Part shown: piece by piece, positions 7,750-17,281 of the stretch | Layout: the number at the start of each line of letters is the position of its first letter | Numbering within the stretch: position 1 is the first letter of the stretch | Assembly (NCBI RefSeq): GCF_009770985.1 | Contig: NZ_WSRW01000003.1 | Span: forward strand, 958,907 to 1,022,906 | Source: Mucilaginibacter lacusdianchii | GTDB lineage: Bacteria > Bacteroidota > Bacteroidia > Sphingobacteriales > Sphingobacteriaceae | Direction: 5' to 3' | Length of the DNA: 64,000 nt | Notes under the pieces: generated by a model | Databases searched by the model: none | What the model was told of the DNA's origin: nothing | What the model saw: the letters and a program-made list of their open reading frames with translations, nothing else | Program-made: the position numbers and the translations under genes

Positions 7750-10466
7750 TAGTAATTGTTGTAATAGTCTCTACGCTTAGATAGTTTTAAATCTTGCAAA
7801 ATAGATGCTTTCACTTTTAAATCAACACTAAAGGAGCGGTATAAACCAAAGGGTACCCAACTAAATGACAAATCCCAACAGTGCAGATCGCGATAGACAG
7901 AAAAACGGGTTAAACTTACCGCCTTAGCCTTTAAATCGTACCCTGTTGTATACTGCACTTTCCATTTAGGAGTAACATTTAAGTCACCACTGGCATTTAA
8001 AGTGCTTGAAAAATCAGGATTTATACCAGTGTTCGTATACGTGTACACAAAATTAACGCTCACATTATATGGAATGTTAAAGTCAACATAAGCTGCCGGA
8101 TCGTTATTGATCATCGCTAACCTGTTGGCTTGATTCGGATCCAAATTTTGCAATGTATTTACCTGCCGCCGGTTTTGGCTATTCATGCTATTTGAATTTA
8201 ATGAAAAGCTGGTTGAAAAAGACAGGTTGCTTAAAAGTGGGGCTCTCCCCGCTTGGAAAAAGTATTTGTTAACCCTTTGCGCATATCTTTGTATCTGACC
8301 GTTTGAAATAGAATCCCGGGCGTAAGTAACATACGGGTCCAATGTACCTGTAACACTCACGCTCACTTTTTGATTGAACAAAGCAGTGTGTGCATTCATA
8401 GATATCGGGCTTAATTTTAAACTGTCGGCCGCAAAGTTGTAGAAAGTTGAAAAGGTTAACCCTTGTAAAATAGACACTTTACGGTCGGTGCCGGTAGTGT
8501 CTGTGCTTTTCGCTCTTAGTTTAGCTTCAATAGTGTTATCCAAAGTAAAACCAATGCCTGCAGATGTTCTTTCATTCGGTTGGCCAAATGGCATCGCTTC
8601 AAAAATTGAGTAACGTTGCGAGGTAGAGGGATAGGGTATTACTGCATTACTTACTGCGGTTCGGTAATAGCCATAGCTTGGATCTCCGTAGCCTGGCGTG
8701 TAACTAAAGCTAATGCTTGGTGTCATCACATGTCGGATGGCACGCAGATTCCCTCTTTTAAAAGCTATAGTGTTATATACTTTAGTACTCAAACCCGAAC
8801 TAAGCGTATACTGGCCATATCTGGCAAAGCCTGGTACAGTGTCGGTTACTAAAGCGTCGGCACTACCACGAATACTACCTCTTTCGTATCGTTTGCTCTT
8901 AGATTGGAAGTACCATGTTTCTGTATAAGTTCCGCCAGCATTGAAATTGAAATATTTCAACAAATTGAAGTTAATGCTCAGTGGAACAGTTTGCTGGAAA
9001 CCGTTTTGCAAACGCTTGGTTAACGTATAACTTTTAAACAATTCCGATTCTGGAATTTCAGTTAAACTGTTTGTTCCCCGTAATGTATAACCTAAGGTTA
9101 ATTTTTGATACCATTTCTGATTTCCCAAACGGTTCGGGCTGTCGAAAGGGCTAAACGTACTTGCATTCAGCGTAAATTCTGGTAAACGCAACGTAACCGT
9201 TTTTCTAGTAATATCTTGGCTATGCTCGGCACTGGCAGTGAAGTTTACTGTGCTTGGACCAACAGTAAAGGTTTTACCATAAGAGATTGACGAACGTAAG
9301 TTGTTTTGCGTTAATGCTTGCGGGTTATAACCTGTGGTAGCAGGGTTGTTCTGGTAAAAGGTGGCTGTACCGGCATCTACCGAAGCACTAAAGGTAGTGC
9401 CCGGATGAGCGTTGGCATCTTGCGAGTGCGACCATTGTATTTTAAAATCCTTTGCAGCCGGGTCACCTTCTAAGCCATATTTGTGTGAGCCGTAATTCAA
9501 TACAAGGTTACCTTGATATTTGTATCGTTTTTGATAACGAGTGATTGCCCCAAGTTCATAAGAGCCCTTAGAATAAATTGTTCCTTGTGTAGTAAGGTCC
9601 ATATAATCGCTAAGGCCAATGTAATAACCAAAGTTTCGCAGATAAAACCCCAAGGTAGCATCTTCACCAAAACTTGGTAATATGATACCAGATGCACGGG
9701 ATTCTGGCTTAGGAAAAAAGCCAAACGGTACACCTATAGGCAACGGTACACCTTCAATCTCTAAGTAAGCAGGGCCCGAAATGATTCGTTTTTTTTCACC
9801 AATACCTTTTGTAATTACCACGCCAAAGTGTGTTTCCGGGTAAGGCAGGTTACAAGTGCTAAACAGAATGTTACGATAGGCTATTTCAGTATCATTCAAT
9901 TTACGAGATTGACCACCGGTAATAAAGTTTCCGTCTTGCTCGGTTGACGTGTTAAATGATTTAAAGTTTTTTGATTTATAATCATAATATACCGAATCGG
10001 CCAAAACCGGGCTTTGACTCCCTTGTTTCACGATAGGCTTTCCTGTGTAACGTCCTGTTTTAGGATCACGGCGGCCACTGGCAAATATAAGATGGTTCTT
10101 TTGGTCAATTCTAATATAATCGGCATCCACCTCCACATCTTCATACGTAACCCGGGCGCGGCCAAAAAAGTAGCCTATGTTACGTTCGGCGTCGGTATAA
10201 GTTGAGTCATCAGCAACAGCTTTTACTTCCGATTGTAAACCATCCTTCTTTTTTTTAGTCGTATCATTAGTTGAAGTTTGCGATGGCGTTTTTGATGGTT
10301 TGGAGCCACGGTTTTTTTTCAAGACTTTCTTGTCTTTAACCGTATCCAACTTGATGATGGTATCCCGGCCCAAGGCAGGTTTAATATAAGTATATTTACC
10401 CGCCCGAGCTATAATACTCACAATCAAAACAATGGCCAGAAGAAAAAAGAACCTGATAAATTTCAA
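7749..10466 (-). CDS. lptD: Putative LPS assembly outer-membrane protein LptD
   Basis: Large outer-membrane protein of 905 residues. An N-terminal hydrophobic export signal (1-22) is followed by a lysine/serine-rich linker. Next comes a beta-jellyroll-like OstA/LptA-type region (about 85-220, with FFGRARVTYEDVEVDADYIRID), and then a long barrel-like region with alternating polar/hydrophobic strands. The segment around FGFFPKPESRASGIILPSFGEDATLGF is the conserved LptD signature of Bacteroidota. Known family role: inserting lipopolysaccharide into the outer leaflet. The start is a TTG (10466), and a TAATTTTG box overlaps it on the same strand, so the start could be slightly different. Divergent from the amidase-MCE pair. 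Confidence 0.85.
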   Translation of the reverse strand: MKFIRFFFLLAIVLIVSIIARAGKYTYIKPALGRDTIIKLDTVKDKKVLKKNRGSKPSKTPSQTSTNDTTKKKKDGLQSEVKAVADDSTYTDAERNIGYFFGRARVTYEDVEVDADYIRIDQKNHLIFASGRRDPKTGRYTGKPIVKQGSQSPVLADSVYYDYKSKNFKSFNTSTEQDGNFITGGQSRKLNDTEIAYRNILFSTCNLPYPETHFGVVITKGIGEKKRIISGPAYLEIEGVPLPIGVPFGFFPKPESRASGIILPSFGEDATLGFYLRNFGYYIGLSDYMDLTTQGTIYSKGSYELGAITRYQKRYKYQGNLVLNYGSHKYGLEGDPAAKDFKIQWSHSQDANAHPGTTFSASVDAGTATFYQNNPATTGYNPQALTQNNLRSSISYGKTFTVGPSTVNFTASAEHSQDITRKTVTLRLPEFTLNASTFSPFDSPNRLGNQKWYQKLTLGYTLRGTNSLTEIPESELFKSYTLTKRLQNGFQQTVPLSINFNLLKYFNFNAGGTYTETWYFQSKSKRYERGSIRGSADALVTDTVPGFARYGQYTLSSGLSTKVYNTIAFKRGNLRAIRHVMTPSISFSYTPGYGDPSYGYYRTAVSNAVIPYPSTSQRYSIFEAMPFGQPNERTSAGIGFTLDNTIEAKLRAKSTDTTGTDRKVSILQGLTFSTFYNFAADSLKLSPISMNAHTALFNQKVSVSVTGTLDPYVTYARDSISNGQIQRYAQRVNKYFFQAGRAPLLSNLSFSTSFSLNSNSMNSQNRRQVNTLQNLDPNQANRLAMINNDPAAYVDFNIPYNVSVNFVYTYTNTGINPDFSSTLNASGDLNVTPKWKVQYTTGYDLKAKAVSLTRFSVYRDLHCWDLSFSWVPFGLYRSFSVDLKVKASILQDLKLSKRRDYYNNY

Positions 10467-10482
10467 AATTAAATATGAATAG

Positions 10483-10490
10483 TATTTTTG
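10483..10490 (+). promoter_or_regulatory. Candidate -7 promoter box (TATTTTTG)
   Basis: Match to TAnnTTTG 31 bases before the amidase ATG at 10522, in the intergenic space shared with the divergent lptD-like gene. Confidence 0.45.
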
Positions 10491-10521
10491 CAGATAAAGT
10501 TATTAACGGCGTTCAAAAATA

Positions 10522-11421
10522 ATGAAAAATAAGGCTTTCAAAAGACTCATTTACGGTTTCCTTGCATTGTTCATTTGCATCTCAAATTTTTCGTTTCGGA
10601 TTGGTGACCCTGTAAAAAGAGATTCTACCGGTACCGGCTTCAAAATAAAGACTATTGTAATCGATCCCGGTCATGGGGGCCATGACCCCGGTGCTTACGG
10701 CTCTTTCTCAATGGAAAAGAATGTAACGCTGGCAATAGGCCTTAAATTGCAGAAGGCAATGCAAAAAGAATTGAAAGATGTTAACGTTATCATTACCCGT
10801 GATAACGACCAATTTGTGGAGCTGCACAAACGTGCCGAAATTGCTAATAAAAATAAAGGCAACATCTTTTTATCTATACACTGCAACTCATTGGCCAGCG
10901 CGCATGAGCGTGTTATTGTTGATTATAATAAAGGCCGGCACGGCAAAAAAGTACCGGTTTACAAAACAGTTTCAATTCCTAATCGTTCAGGAAAAGGAGT
11001 ATTGCTACTGGTATATGGTTTTAAACGCACCGGCGAGCAGTTAGAAGCCATACGTGAAAACGCGTCAATTTTGCAGGAAAAAAATTATAAAGATTATTAT
11101 TCTGACAGTGACGACCCAACCACTGCTATGGTTTTGAATGCTTACCGTGATAAATACCGGAAACACAGTATACACTTGGCTGACTTGATTAATACTGAAT
11201 TTACAGAAACTGACGGGCGTTATAGTAATGGTGTAAAAGAGCAAAGTTTGCACGTTTTAGCCAATAGCGGTATGCCTGCCGTATTGATAGAGACCGGATT
11301 TATAAATAACTCACAAGAGGAAGAATATTTAAATTCGGATGAGGGACAGACTGAAATTGTAAATTCCATCATAAGGGCCATAAAGCAATACCGTAGAGAA
11401 GTTGAGCAAACGGCTCCATAA
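10522..11421 (+). CDS. N-acetylmuramoyl-L-alanine amidase (Amidase_3)
   Basis: Zinc amidase that cleaves the stem peptide from N-acetylmuramic acid in peptidoglycan. An N-terminal hydrophobic segment (about 8-25) directs export. The catalytic domain shows the first zinc histidine in DPGHGGHDPG (His51), Glu65 in SMEKN, a second histidine in SIHCNS (His120), and the catalytic glutamate in VLIETGFINN near the C-terminus. A lysine-rich insertion of about 50 residues (roughly 128-190) lies where AmiB/AmiC enzymes carry their autoinhibitory helix, which suggests regulated activity during cell division. The gene precedes an MCE gene and faces lptD, so this is an envelope cluster. Confidence 0.92.
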   Translation: MKNKAFKRLIYGFLALFICISNFSFRIGDPVKRDSTGTGFKIKTIVIDPGHGGHDPGAYGSFSMEKNVTLAIGLKLQKAMQKELKDVNVIITRDNDQFVELHKRAEIANKNKGNIFLSIHCNSLASAHERVIVDYNKGRHGKKVPVYKTVSIPNRSGKGVLLLVYGFKRTGEQLEAIRENASILQEKNYKDYYSDSDDPTTAMVLNAYRDKYRKHSIHLADLINTEFTETDGRYSNGVKEQSLHVLANSGMPAVLIETGFINNSQEEEYLNSDEGQTEIVNSIIRAIKQYRREVEQTAP

Positions 11422-11447
11422 TTTTGTAAGAATAAATCTGCATTACC

Positions 11448-12395
11448 TTGAAAATATCAAACGAAACCAAAATTGGTGTATTAACAGTACTAGGTATTAC
11501 TTTACTTATATTAGGCTATAGTTACTTAAAGGGTAACGATGTGTTCTCCGGTTCTAAAAAGTTTTATGCAATATACCGCAATGTTGAGGGCTTAACTTTA
11601 TCTAAACCTGTATTGGTAAACGGGTACCCAATTGGTCATATATCTAAAATGCAACTGCAAATAGCCAGCGGTTTCACTGTAGTAGAAATGAAAATTGATC
11701 CACAGTATGATATACCTCAAAATACTACTGCACGGTTAGCCAGTACTGATTTATTGGGTAGCAAGGCTATCGTTTTTGAATTAGGCAACAGTCATGAATT
11801 TGCTGAAGATCAGGATACTTTACGGGCTGACATACAAGGTAGCCTGGCCGAAAGTTTGCAACCAATTCAACGTAAGGCCGAGGTGCTGATTGCCAAAATG
11901 GATTCTACATTGAGTTCGGTTAATCAAATAATGAATCCTAATTTCCGCAAAAATGTTGACCGTAGCTTTTTAAGCATCGCAAATTCATTGCAAACATTGG
12001 AGGGTACTACCAAAAAAATCGACAATTTAGTTGGTGCCCAATCTGGTCACATAAACAGTATCCTATCTAACTCTGAGGCACTGACTTCAAATCTGCGTAA
12101 TAGTACCGTTAGGCTAAACGCCACTACGGCTAATTTCGAAAAGATAAGTTCAGACGTAGCTAACTCTAATTTAAGCGGAACACTGGCTAGCGCTAATAAG
12201 GCCATGACCGATCTGCAGGCAACCGTTAACCGCATTAATAGTGGCCAAGGTTCTTTAGGACTGTTGCTGAAGGACGAACAAATGTATAACAATTTGAACG
12301 CCGCTTCAGCTAATTTGAATAACTTGTTTATTGATTTAAAAGCGCATCCTAAGCGCTACGTAAGCTTCTCGGTATTCGGTCGTAAAGGCGACTAA
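11448..12395 (+). CDS. MCE/MlaD-family lipid transport protein
   Basis: Periplasmic lipid-binding protein anchored in the inner membrane. It begins with the typical NETKIGVLTVLGITLLILGYSYLKG anchor region (helix about 9-27), followed by one MCE domain (about 37-115: YRNVEGLTLSKPVLVNGYPIG and LGSKAIVFELG). A long helical, Asn/Ser/Thr-rich tail (about 140-290) probably forms the tunnel or barrel extension seen in MCE hexamers. The start is TTG at 11448, 26 nt after the amidase; no better in-frame ATG exists before the membrane helix. The family moves phospholipids between the membranes. No MlaE/MlaF genes are adjacent. Confidence 0.88.
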   Translation: MKISNETKIGVLTVLGITLLILGYSYLKGNDVFSGSKKFYAIYRNVEGLTLSKPVLVNGYPIGHISKMQLQIASGFTVVEMKIDPQYDIPQNTTARLASTDLLGSKAIVFELGNSHEFAEDQDTLRADIQGSLAESLQPIQRKAEVLIAKMDSTLSSVNQIMNPNFRKNVDRSFLSIANSLQTLEGTTKKIDNLVGAQSGHINSILSNSEALTSNLRNSTVRLNATTANFEKISSDVANSNLSGTLASANKAMTDLQATVNRINSGQGSLGLLLKDEQMYNNLNAASANLNNLFIDLKAHPKRYVSFSVFGRKGD

Positions 12396-12411
12396 TTACA
12401 CATTAAACTCT

Positions 12412-13338
12412 TTAAATCAGATCATGGCCAACGGGGTACGTTTTACCTTCGATGGCCAATTCTGTTTCGGGGAAAACGCTTTTTGCTTCATCCAGCAATT
12501 CGTTCAAGCTTTTATAACGCGCAGAGAAGTGTCCGATCAACAAACTTTTCGCTTCTGTTTTGATAGCCACCTGACCCGCCTGCCAAGCTGTAGTATGGTG
12601 CGTTTTATTTGCCCTGTCGAGCATGTTGTGCAGAAAGGTTGCCTCGTGGTAAAGCAGGTCAGCATGCCGTATTTGGTCAAAGTACTGCTCATTATATAAA
12701 GTGTCAGAGCAGTAGGCATAACACTTAGGGCGTTCAGAATCTACAGTCAGCTCGTTATTTGCATACACCGTGCCATCGGGCGCTGTATATGGTGCGCCTT
12801 TCTTCAATGTTGGATATAAATCTACAGGTATTTCCAGTGATTCGACTTTTGCTTTAATCAGCTTACGTAACCGCTTTTTCTGCTTGAATAAAAAGCCGGT
12901 TGTGGCAATGCGATGGTCAAGCGGTATAGTTTCTACCACAACATCCTGATTGTCCAGAATTACCTCGGCCTTAGTACCATCAGTAGCTACAAATTCTAAT
13001 GGATATTGAATAACCGTTTCTGAATACTTAAATTGAATGTCGACAATTTCTTTAAGGGCTGGCGGCCCAAATATTTTCAAAGGACGGGTGCGCCCGTTAA
13101 GGTGCATGGATGACAATAAGCCAACCAATCCTAAATAATGATCGCCATGCAAATGGCTGATGAAAATATAATCTATGCGGCTTGCTTTGATTTCGAAACG
13201 GAGCATTTGCAGCTGGGTGCCTTCGCTGCAGTCTATCAGGTACAGGCGCTCATTGAGGTTAAGCACCTGTGCTGTAGGGTTTCTGTTAAATATAGGAGTA
13301 GCTGAACTACTACCAAGTATGGTTACCTCAAACTTCAT
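12412..13338 (-). CDS. rnz: Ribonuclease Z (tRNA 3' endonuclease)
   Basis: Metallo-beta-lactamase fold endonuclease that removes 3' trailers from tRNA precursors. The zinc motif HLHGDH is at residues 62-67 (His62, His64, Asp66, His67), preceded by the family-typical LGSSSATP start and the DCSEGTQLQ strand. Later ligands are in PLDHR, YCSDT and IGHFSARY. The 308-residue length matches the bacterial short form (about 305). It lies 22 nt downstream of a STAS-domain gene on the same strand, so the two are probably co-transcribed. Convergent with the MCE gene, with a 16-nt gap and no obvious hairpin. Confidence 0.95.
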   Translation of the reverse strand: MKFEVTILGSSSATPIFNRNPTAQVLNLNERLYLIDCSEGTQLQMLRFEIKASRIDYIFISHLHGDHYLGLVGLLSSMHLNGRTRPLKIFGPPALKEIVDIQFKYSETVIQYPLEFVATDGTKAEVILDNQDVVVETIPLDHRIATTGFLFKQKKRLRKLIKAKVESLEIPVDLYPTLKKGAPYTAPDGTVYANNELTVDSERPKCYAYCSDTLYNEQYFDQIRHADLLYHEATFLHNMLDRANKTHHTTAWQAGQVAIKTEAKSLLIGHFSARYKSLNELLDEAKSVFPETELAIEGKTYPVGHDLI

Positions 13339-13360
13339 ATTGGGTAAACATACAAAATGC

Positions 13361-13738
13361 TTATTTTGCTTCTTTCTTTAATTCTTTTTCTATTTCCTCC
13401 ATAAAAATAAGGTCAATAGCCTCTTCAGTGGTAGGAACAACCGTTAAAACGTTATCTAATTGTGAGATACTAATCAGGCGTGATACGGCTTCATTTAAGC
13501 AAGTTAAAATAAAGCTGCCTTCTGCGTTTTTACACAAACGATGGCCTACTAACAGGCTGCTTAAGCCCGAAGAGTCTGCAAACTTCACTTGGCATAAATC
13601 CAATACGATGTTTCTTTGCCCCTCTGCGTTAATCAATATCAGCTCGGATTTTAATTGCGGCGTAATCAATGAATTTAGTTTTGATTCGTTTAATCTAACC
13701 AAAACATATTTTTCATGCTTATCGACAGTGAATTTCAT
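13361..13738 (-). CDS. STAS-domain protein (anti-sigma factor antagonist-like)
   Basis: Single STAS domain of 125 residues. The phosphorylation loop is visible as KFADSSGLSSLLVG (serines around residues 58-59), matching SpoIIAA/RsbV-type anti-anti-sigma factors. No kinase or sigma factor gene is adjacent, so partner and output are unknown. The C-terminus ends in a charged EEIEKELKKEAK helix. It probably forms a two-gene unit with rnz downstream. Confidence 0.82.
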   Translation of the reverse strand: MKFTVDKHEKYVLVRLNESKLNSLITPQLKSELILINAEGQRNIVLDLCQVKFADSSGLSSLLVGHRLCKNAEGSFILTCLNEAVSRLISISQLDNVLTVVPTTEEAIDLIFMEEIEKELKKEAK

Positions 13739-13789
13739 TCTTGTAAAATTTATTCAGCTAAGATAGAATTAATTTATGTATTCCTAAAA

Positions 13790-14734
13790 TCACAAATTTG
13801 TTAAAGCATTTTTCACCGAATTTTCAACTCGGCTTAAAACGCTGCTATTATCACCTTTAACAAAGGCTTCGCCAGTGATTTGTTCATATAGTTCAATATA
13901 ACGATCGGATATAGATTGTACAATCTCTTCGGTCATTAACGGTACTTCCTGACCGTCTTTTCCCTGAAAGCCATTTTCAATAAGCCATTTGCGTACAAAT
14001 TCTTTTGACAGTTGTTTTTGCGGCTCGCCACTTGCCTGACGCTCGGCATACCCCTCACTATAAAAATAGCGCGATGAATCGGGCGTATGTATTTCGTCGA
14101 TCAAATAAATCTGGCCATCAGCTTTACCAAATTCATATTTAGTGTCAACTAATATCAAGCCACGCTCGGCTGCCATTTGCGTACCTCGTGCAAATAAAGA
14201 ACGGGTATACTGTTCCAATTGTTTGTAATCTTCTTCAGATACAATTCCGCGTGCCAAGATATCTTCTCTGGAAATGTCTTCATCGTGCCCAACAGAAGCT
14301 TTAGTTGTTGGTGTGATAATAGGTTCCGGTAAAATATCATTTTCCTTTAGGCCTTCGGGTAAGCTCACACCACAAACTGTACGCTTTCCGGCACTATACT
14401 CGCGCCAGGCATGCCCAGCCAAATACCCTCTGATAACCATTTCCACTTTAAAAGGCTCACACATTTTGCCTATCGTAACACTTGGATCTGGAACGCTCAC
14501 TACCCAATTAGGTACAATATCGCTGGTAGCTTTTAAAAACTGCGCAGCAATTTGATTAAGCACCTGCCCTTTGTATGGAATAGGTTCGGGTAATACCACG
14601 TCAAATGCAGATATACGGTCCGAAACCACCATCACCAGATATTTATCTTTTATAGTATATACATCACGTACTTTTCCTTTGTAAAAAGCTGTTTGTCCCG
14701 GAAAGTTAAAGTTAGTTTGTTGTATTGCGTTCAT
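13790..14734 (-). CDS. purC: Phosphoribosylaminoimidazole-succinocarboxamide synthase
   Basis: SAICAR synthetase of de novo purine synthesis, ATP-dependent joining of CAIR with aspartate. It starts FYKGKVRDVY near residue 18 and shows VVSDRISAFDVV, EMVIRGYLAGHAWREY and IYLIDEIHTPDSSRYF, all typical family motifs. At 314 residues it belongs to the longer class (about 300, against 237 for the E. coli type). The ATG at 14734 is preferred over the TTG at 14740. Single gene, with no other pur genes nearby. Confidence 0.95.
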   Translation of the reverse strand: MNAIQQTNFNFPGQTAFYKGKVRDVYTIKDKYLVMVVSDRISAFDVVLPEPIPYKGQVLNQIAAQFLKATSDIVPNWVVSVPDPSVTIGKMCEPFKVEMVIRGYLAGHAWREYSAGKRTVCGVSLPEGLKENDILPEPIITPTTKASVGHDEDISREDILARGIVSEEDYKQLEQYTRSLFARGTQMAAERGLILVDTKYEFGKADGQIYLIDEIHTPDSSRYFYSEGYAERQASGEPQKQLSKEFVRKWLIENGFQGKDGQEVPLMTEEIVQSISDRYIELYEQITGEAFVKGDNSSVLSRVENSVKNALTNL

Positions 14735-14809
14735 TATCAAGAGTCAAGAATATTAAAATGTTAATCACAGCACAATCTGCAATCTAAATTCAGTACCAAA
14801 AATAAAAAT

Positions 14810-14849
14810 AGGAACCAAGATGCTACAAAAAAATATCATCTTGGTTCCT
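14810..14849 (-). terminator. Intrinsic terminator after phoH
   Basis: 13-bp perfect stem (14810-14822 with 14837-14849) and a 14-nt loop, followed on the minus strand by a T-rich ATTTTTATTTTT run. Located 28 nt after the phoH stop. Confidence 0.8.
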
Positions 14850-14877
14850 GATTTTAAATTTTCAACGCTGATTATTT

Positions 14878-15846
14878 TTATTGGATGTCGCCGTATGCTT
14901 CCAAAATACGTCTCACCAATTTGTGACGCACCACGTCTTCACCGCTTAGGTAAATGATTTCAATTCCTTTAATGTCTGTCAAAATGCGTAGCGCTGTATG
15001 TAGGCCAGATTGCTGCTTTTTAGGTAAGTCAATTTGCGTAACGTCACCCGTAACGATGAATTTGGCGGATGGTCCCATACGCGTTAAAAACATTTTCAGC
15101 TGCATATCCGTTGCATTTTGCGCTTCGTCTAAAATAACAAAGCAGTTATCCAGCGTTCTACCACGCATAAAAGCCAGTGGTGCTACCTCGATGGTACGGT
15201 TCTCCAGATAAGTTTTCAGCTTTTCAGGCGGAATCATATCATCAAGCGCATCGTATAAAGGACGCAGGTAAGGGTCGATCTTCTCTTTTAAATCACCCGG
15301 CAAAAAGCCCAGGTTCTCCCCTGCCTCTACCGCTGGGCGAGTAAGTATAATTCGCTTAATCTCCTTATTTTTTAATGCCCTTACGGCTAATGCTACTGCA
15401 GTGTAAGTTTTACCGGTACCAGCAGGGCCTATGGCAAACATTATATCACTGTTGTTTATAGCCGTTACCATCCGACGCTGGTTTGCCGTACGGGCCTTTA
15501 CCATAATGCCGTTAGGTCCAAATACGATCACCTCGCCGGTAGTAGATTTATCATTAGGTGCGTCTGCTGCCTGCGGTGTAGCCGCTGTAACATTCTTTGC
15601 ACCAAAAATCCGTTCTAAGTCGGTTATGTTCAGGTTGTCAAATTTTTCGACGTGTTGCAGCAGCTGGGCAAATTTATCGTTAAATACTGCCAGTTCGTGC
15701 TCATCGCCCAACACCTTCACTTCACTTCCTCTGGCTACTATTTTAAGCTTAGGATATTGTTTTTTAATGATCTCAAAATGATCATTATTGGGTCCCCACA
15801 AAACAGCGGGGTTTACTTGTTCAATTGAAATTTTTAGTTCGTTCAA
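14878..15846 (-). CDS. PhoH-like ATPase
   Basis: P-loop NTPase of the PhoH family. Walker A is GPAGTGKT at residues 140-147, Walker B is VILDEAQNA near 240, and the C-terminal part keeps FIVTGDVTQIDLP and the arginine-containing end. A short KH/PhoH N-terminal extension (1-100) precedes the ATPase core, as in the PhoL/YbeZ subgroup of about 320 residues. YbeZ-type proteins are linked to rRNA maturation with YbeY; ybeY is not adjacent here. The start is a TTG at 15846; no upstream in-frame ATG was found and the first residues align with the usual N-terminus. Monocistronic, with its own terminator. Confidence 0.9.
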   Translation of the reverse strand: MNELKISIEQVNPAVLWGPNNDHFEIIKKQYPKLKIVARGSEVKVLGDEHELAVFNDKFAQLLQHVEKFDNLNITDLERIFGAKNVTAATPQAADAPNDKSTTGEVIVFGPNGIMVKARTANQRRMVTAINNSDIMFAIGPAGTGKTYTAVALAVRALKNKEIKRIILTRPAVEAGENLGFLPGDLKEKIDPYLRPLYDALDDMIPPEKLKTYLENRTIEVAPLAFMRGRTLDNCFVILDEAQNATDMQLKMFLTRMGPSAKFIVTGDVTQIDLPKKQQSGLHTALRILTDIKGIEIIYLSGEDVVRHKLVRRILEAYGDIQ

Positions 15847-15948
15847 CAGTAAATGATTTTTTAGTTACAGATTATTTCTGGTTAAAAGTTGATATTTGCA
15901 CCTCGCTAAGGCTTATACAAGATTAGCAATAAATATTTCAAAAAACTA

Positions 15949-16725
15949 ATGGCAATAATAACTTTAACTACCGATTTAGGCGACAAAGACATCTATCAGG
16001 CGGCCCTTAAAGGCAGCATATACAAGATGATGCCATCGGTAAATGTTGTGGATATTACCCATTCTGTTTCTGCATTTAACATTCAGCAAGCTGCATTTAT
16101 TTTAAAGAACAGTTTTTATTATTTTCCAAACAACACCGTACACCTTATCGGTATCGACACTGTTTATAGTGAAGAAAACCGCTTTCTGGCCATTCGCTAT
16201 CAAAGCCACTTCTTTGTGGGGGCTGATAACGGAATTTTTTCCCTGATTTTTGACGAGCACCCGGATGCAATTGTGGAAATAAACATTATGCAGGACTTAA
16301 AGTTTCTGCATTTTCCGCTGGCAGACATTTTTGTTAAAGCTGCCTGTCATTTGGCAGATGGCGGCGAGTTAAGTGAAATTGGTGTACCCGTTGCGAGTAT
16401 CGAAAAACGTATGACCTTACAACCAGCCGTTGAACGCAACTTAATCAGAGGCATGGTTATTTATATTGATTCATTTCAAAACGTTATTACCAATATCACC
16501 AAAAACTTCTTTAACAGGGTGCAGCAAGGACGCAAATTCACTTTATATTTTAAACGAAATGAAACGATAACGCAATTAAGCTGGCATTATAACGAGGTGC
16601 CAGAGGGCGAGAAATTGTGCATGTTTGGTATAAGCGATCATTTGGAAATAGCTATTAATAAAGGTAACGCCAGCGGGTTGTTAGGTTTAAATTTAGGTGA
16701 TAGCGTTATTATTGAGTTTGAATAA
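15949..16725 (+). CDS. DUF62 family SAM hydrolase (SAM hydroxide adenosyltransferase)
   Basis: Member of the SAM hydroxide adenosyltransferase family, related to fluorinases/chlorinases; family enzymes split S-adenosylmethionine into adenosine and methionine using water. The N-terminus ITLTTDLGDKDIYQAALKG is the diagnostic motif, with the conserved aspartate. Further matches are VDITHSV and the FVGADNGIFSL segment. Length 258 residues is normal. No halogenase-specific loop is evident, so hydrolysis is the expected reaction. The physiological role is unclear. It is followed 9 nt later by a small membrane-anchored coiled-coil protein and then an ABC exporter, a probable operon. Confidence 0.85.
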   Translation: MAIITLTTDLGDKDIYQAALKGSIYKMMPSVNVVDITHSVSAFNIQQAAFILKNSFYYFPNNTVHLIGIDTVYSEENRFLAIRYQSHFFVGADNGIFSLIFDEHPDAIVEINIMQDLKFLHFPLADIFVKAACHLADGGELSEIGVPVASIEKRMTLQPAVERNLIRGMVIYIDSFQNVITNITKNFFNRVQQGRKFTLYFKRNETITQLSWHYNEVPEGEKLCMFGISDHLEIAINKGNASGLLGLNLGDSVIIEFE

Positions 16726-16734
16726 GGTTTATAT

Positions 16735-17256
16735 ATGCAGAAGTGGATTGGACTTATTTTAAGCTGTTGTATATCAATAAGTGTAGCGGCACAAAGCCGT
16801 AATGATTCATTGGCTTATGAAATGCAGCGAAAAAAAATTAATGCCATGCTTGCTCAGCGTGAAGCGAAATTTGATCAATACGATCAAAGTTTAAGTCAAC
16901 GCTCGGGCATATTTGGCATGCAAACCAAAAATGATATCCGCCGATCAAACGAGATTTTGATGGATATTAACGGTACTGATAATCAGATATTAAAAGAACT
17001 AAAAATATTGCTGGATTACAGGGCGTTTCAGCAACAGCAGGTGCAAACTAAGGCGGCAGAAGTTGAAACTACAAACCGTAATTTTATGTATACCATCAAT
17101 CAACTGCGATCCCAAAACGACCAGTTGACCATGCAGCTGGATGCGGAGCGAAAAAAAATAGAAAAATCAAAAACAAATTATATTATTGTTATCGCTGTTC
17201 TCATTATAACGTCAATTTTACTACTGCTCACCAGAAAAAGACGTTTTAAAGCGTAA
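16735..17256 (+). CDS. Exported coiled-coil protein with C-terminal membrane anchor (unknown)
   Basis: Not assigned to a family. An N-terminal signal peptide (about 1-20, ending VAAQS) is followed by a polar helical domain with heptad-like Gln/Leu/Lys patterns (about 90-148, coiled coil). One C-terminal transmembrane helix (about 149-167) and a basic tail RKRRFKA complete it. The layout suggests a periplasmic domain tethered to the inner membrane. It is 9 nt downstream of the DUF62 gene and 25 nt upstream of the ABC exporter, so likely co-transcribed. No function can be inferred. Confidence 0.75.
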   Translation: MQKWIGLILSCCISISVAAQSRNDSLAYEMQRKKINAMLAQREAKFDQYDQSLSQRSGIFGMQTKNDIRRSNEILMDINGTDNQILKELKILLDYRAFQQQQVQTKAAEVETTNRNFMYTINQLRSQNDQLTMQLDAERKKIEKSKTNYIIVIAVLIITSILLLLTRKRRFKA

Positions 17257-17281
17257 ATTTACCAGTTACTATTGAAAACTT

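Noticed and set aside
12396..12411. Terminator between the MCE gene and rnz
   Set aside because: The 16-nt gap and flanks contain no stem of useful length.
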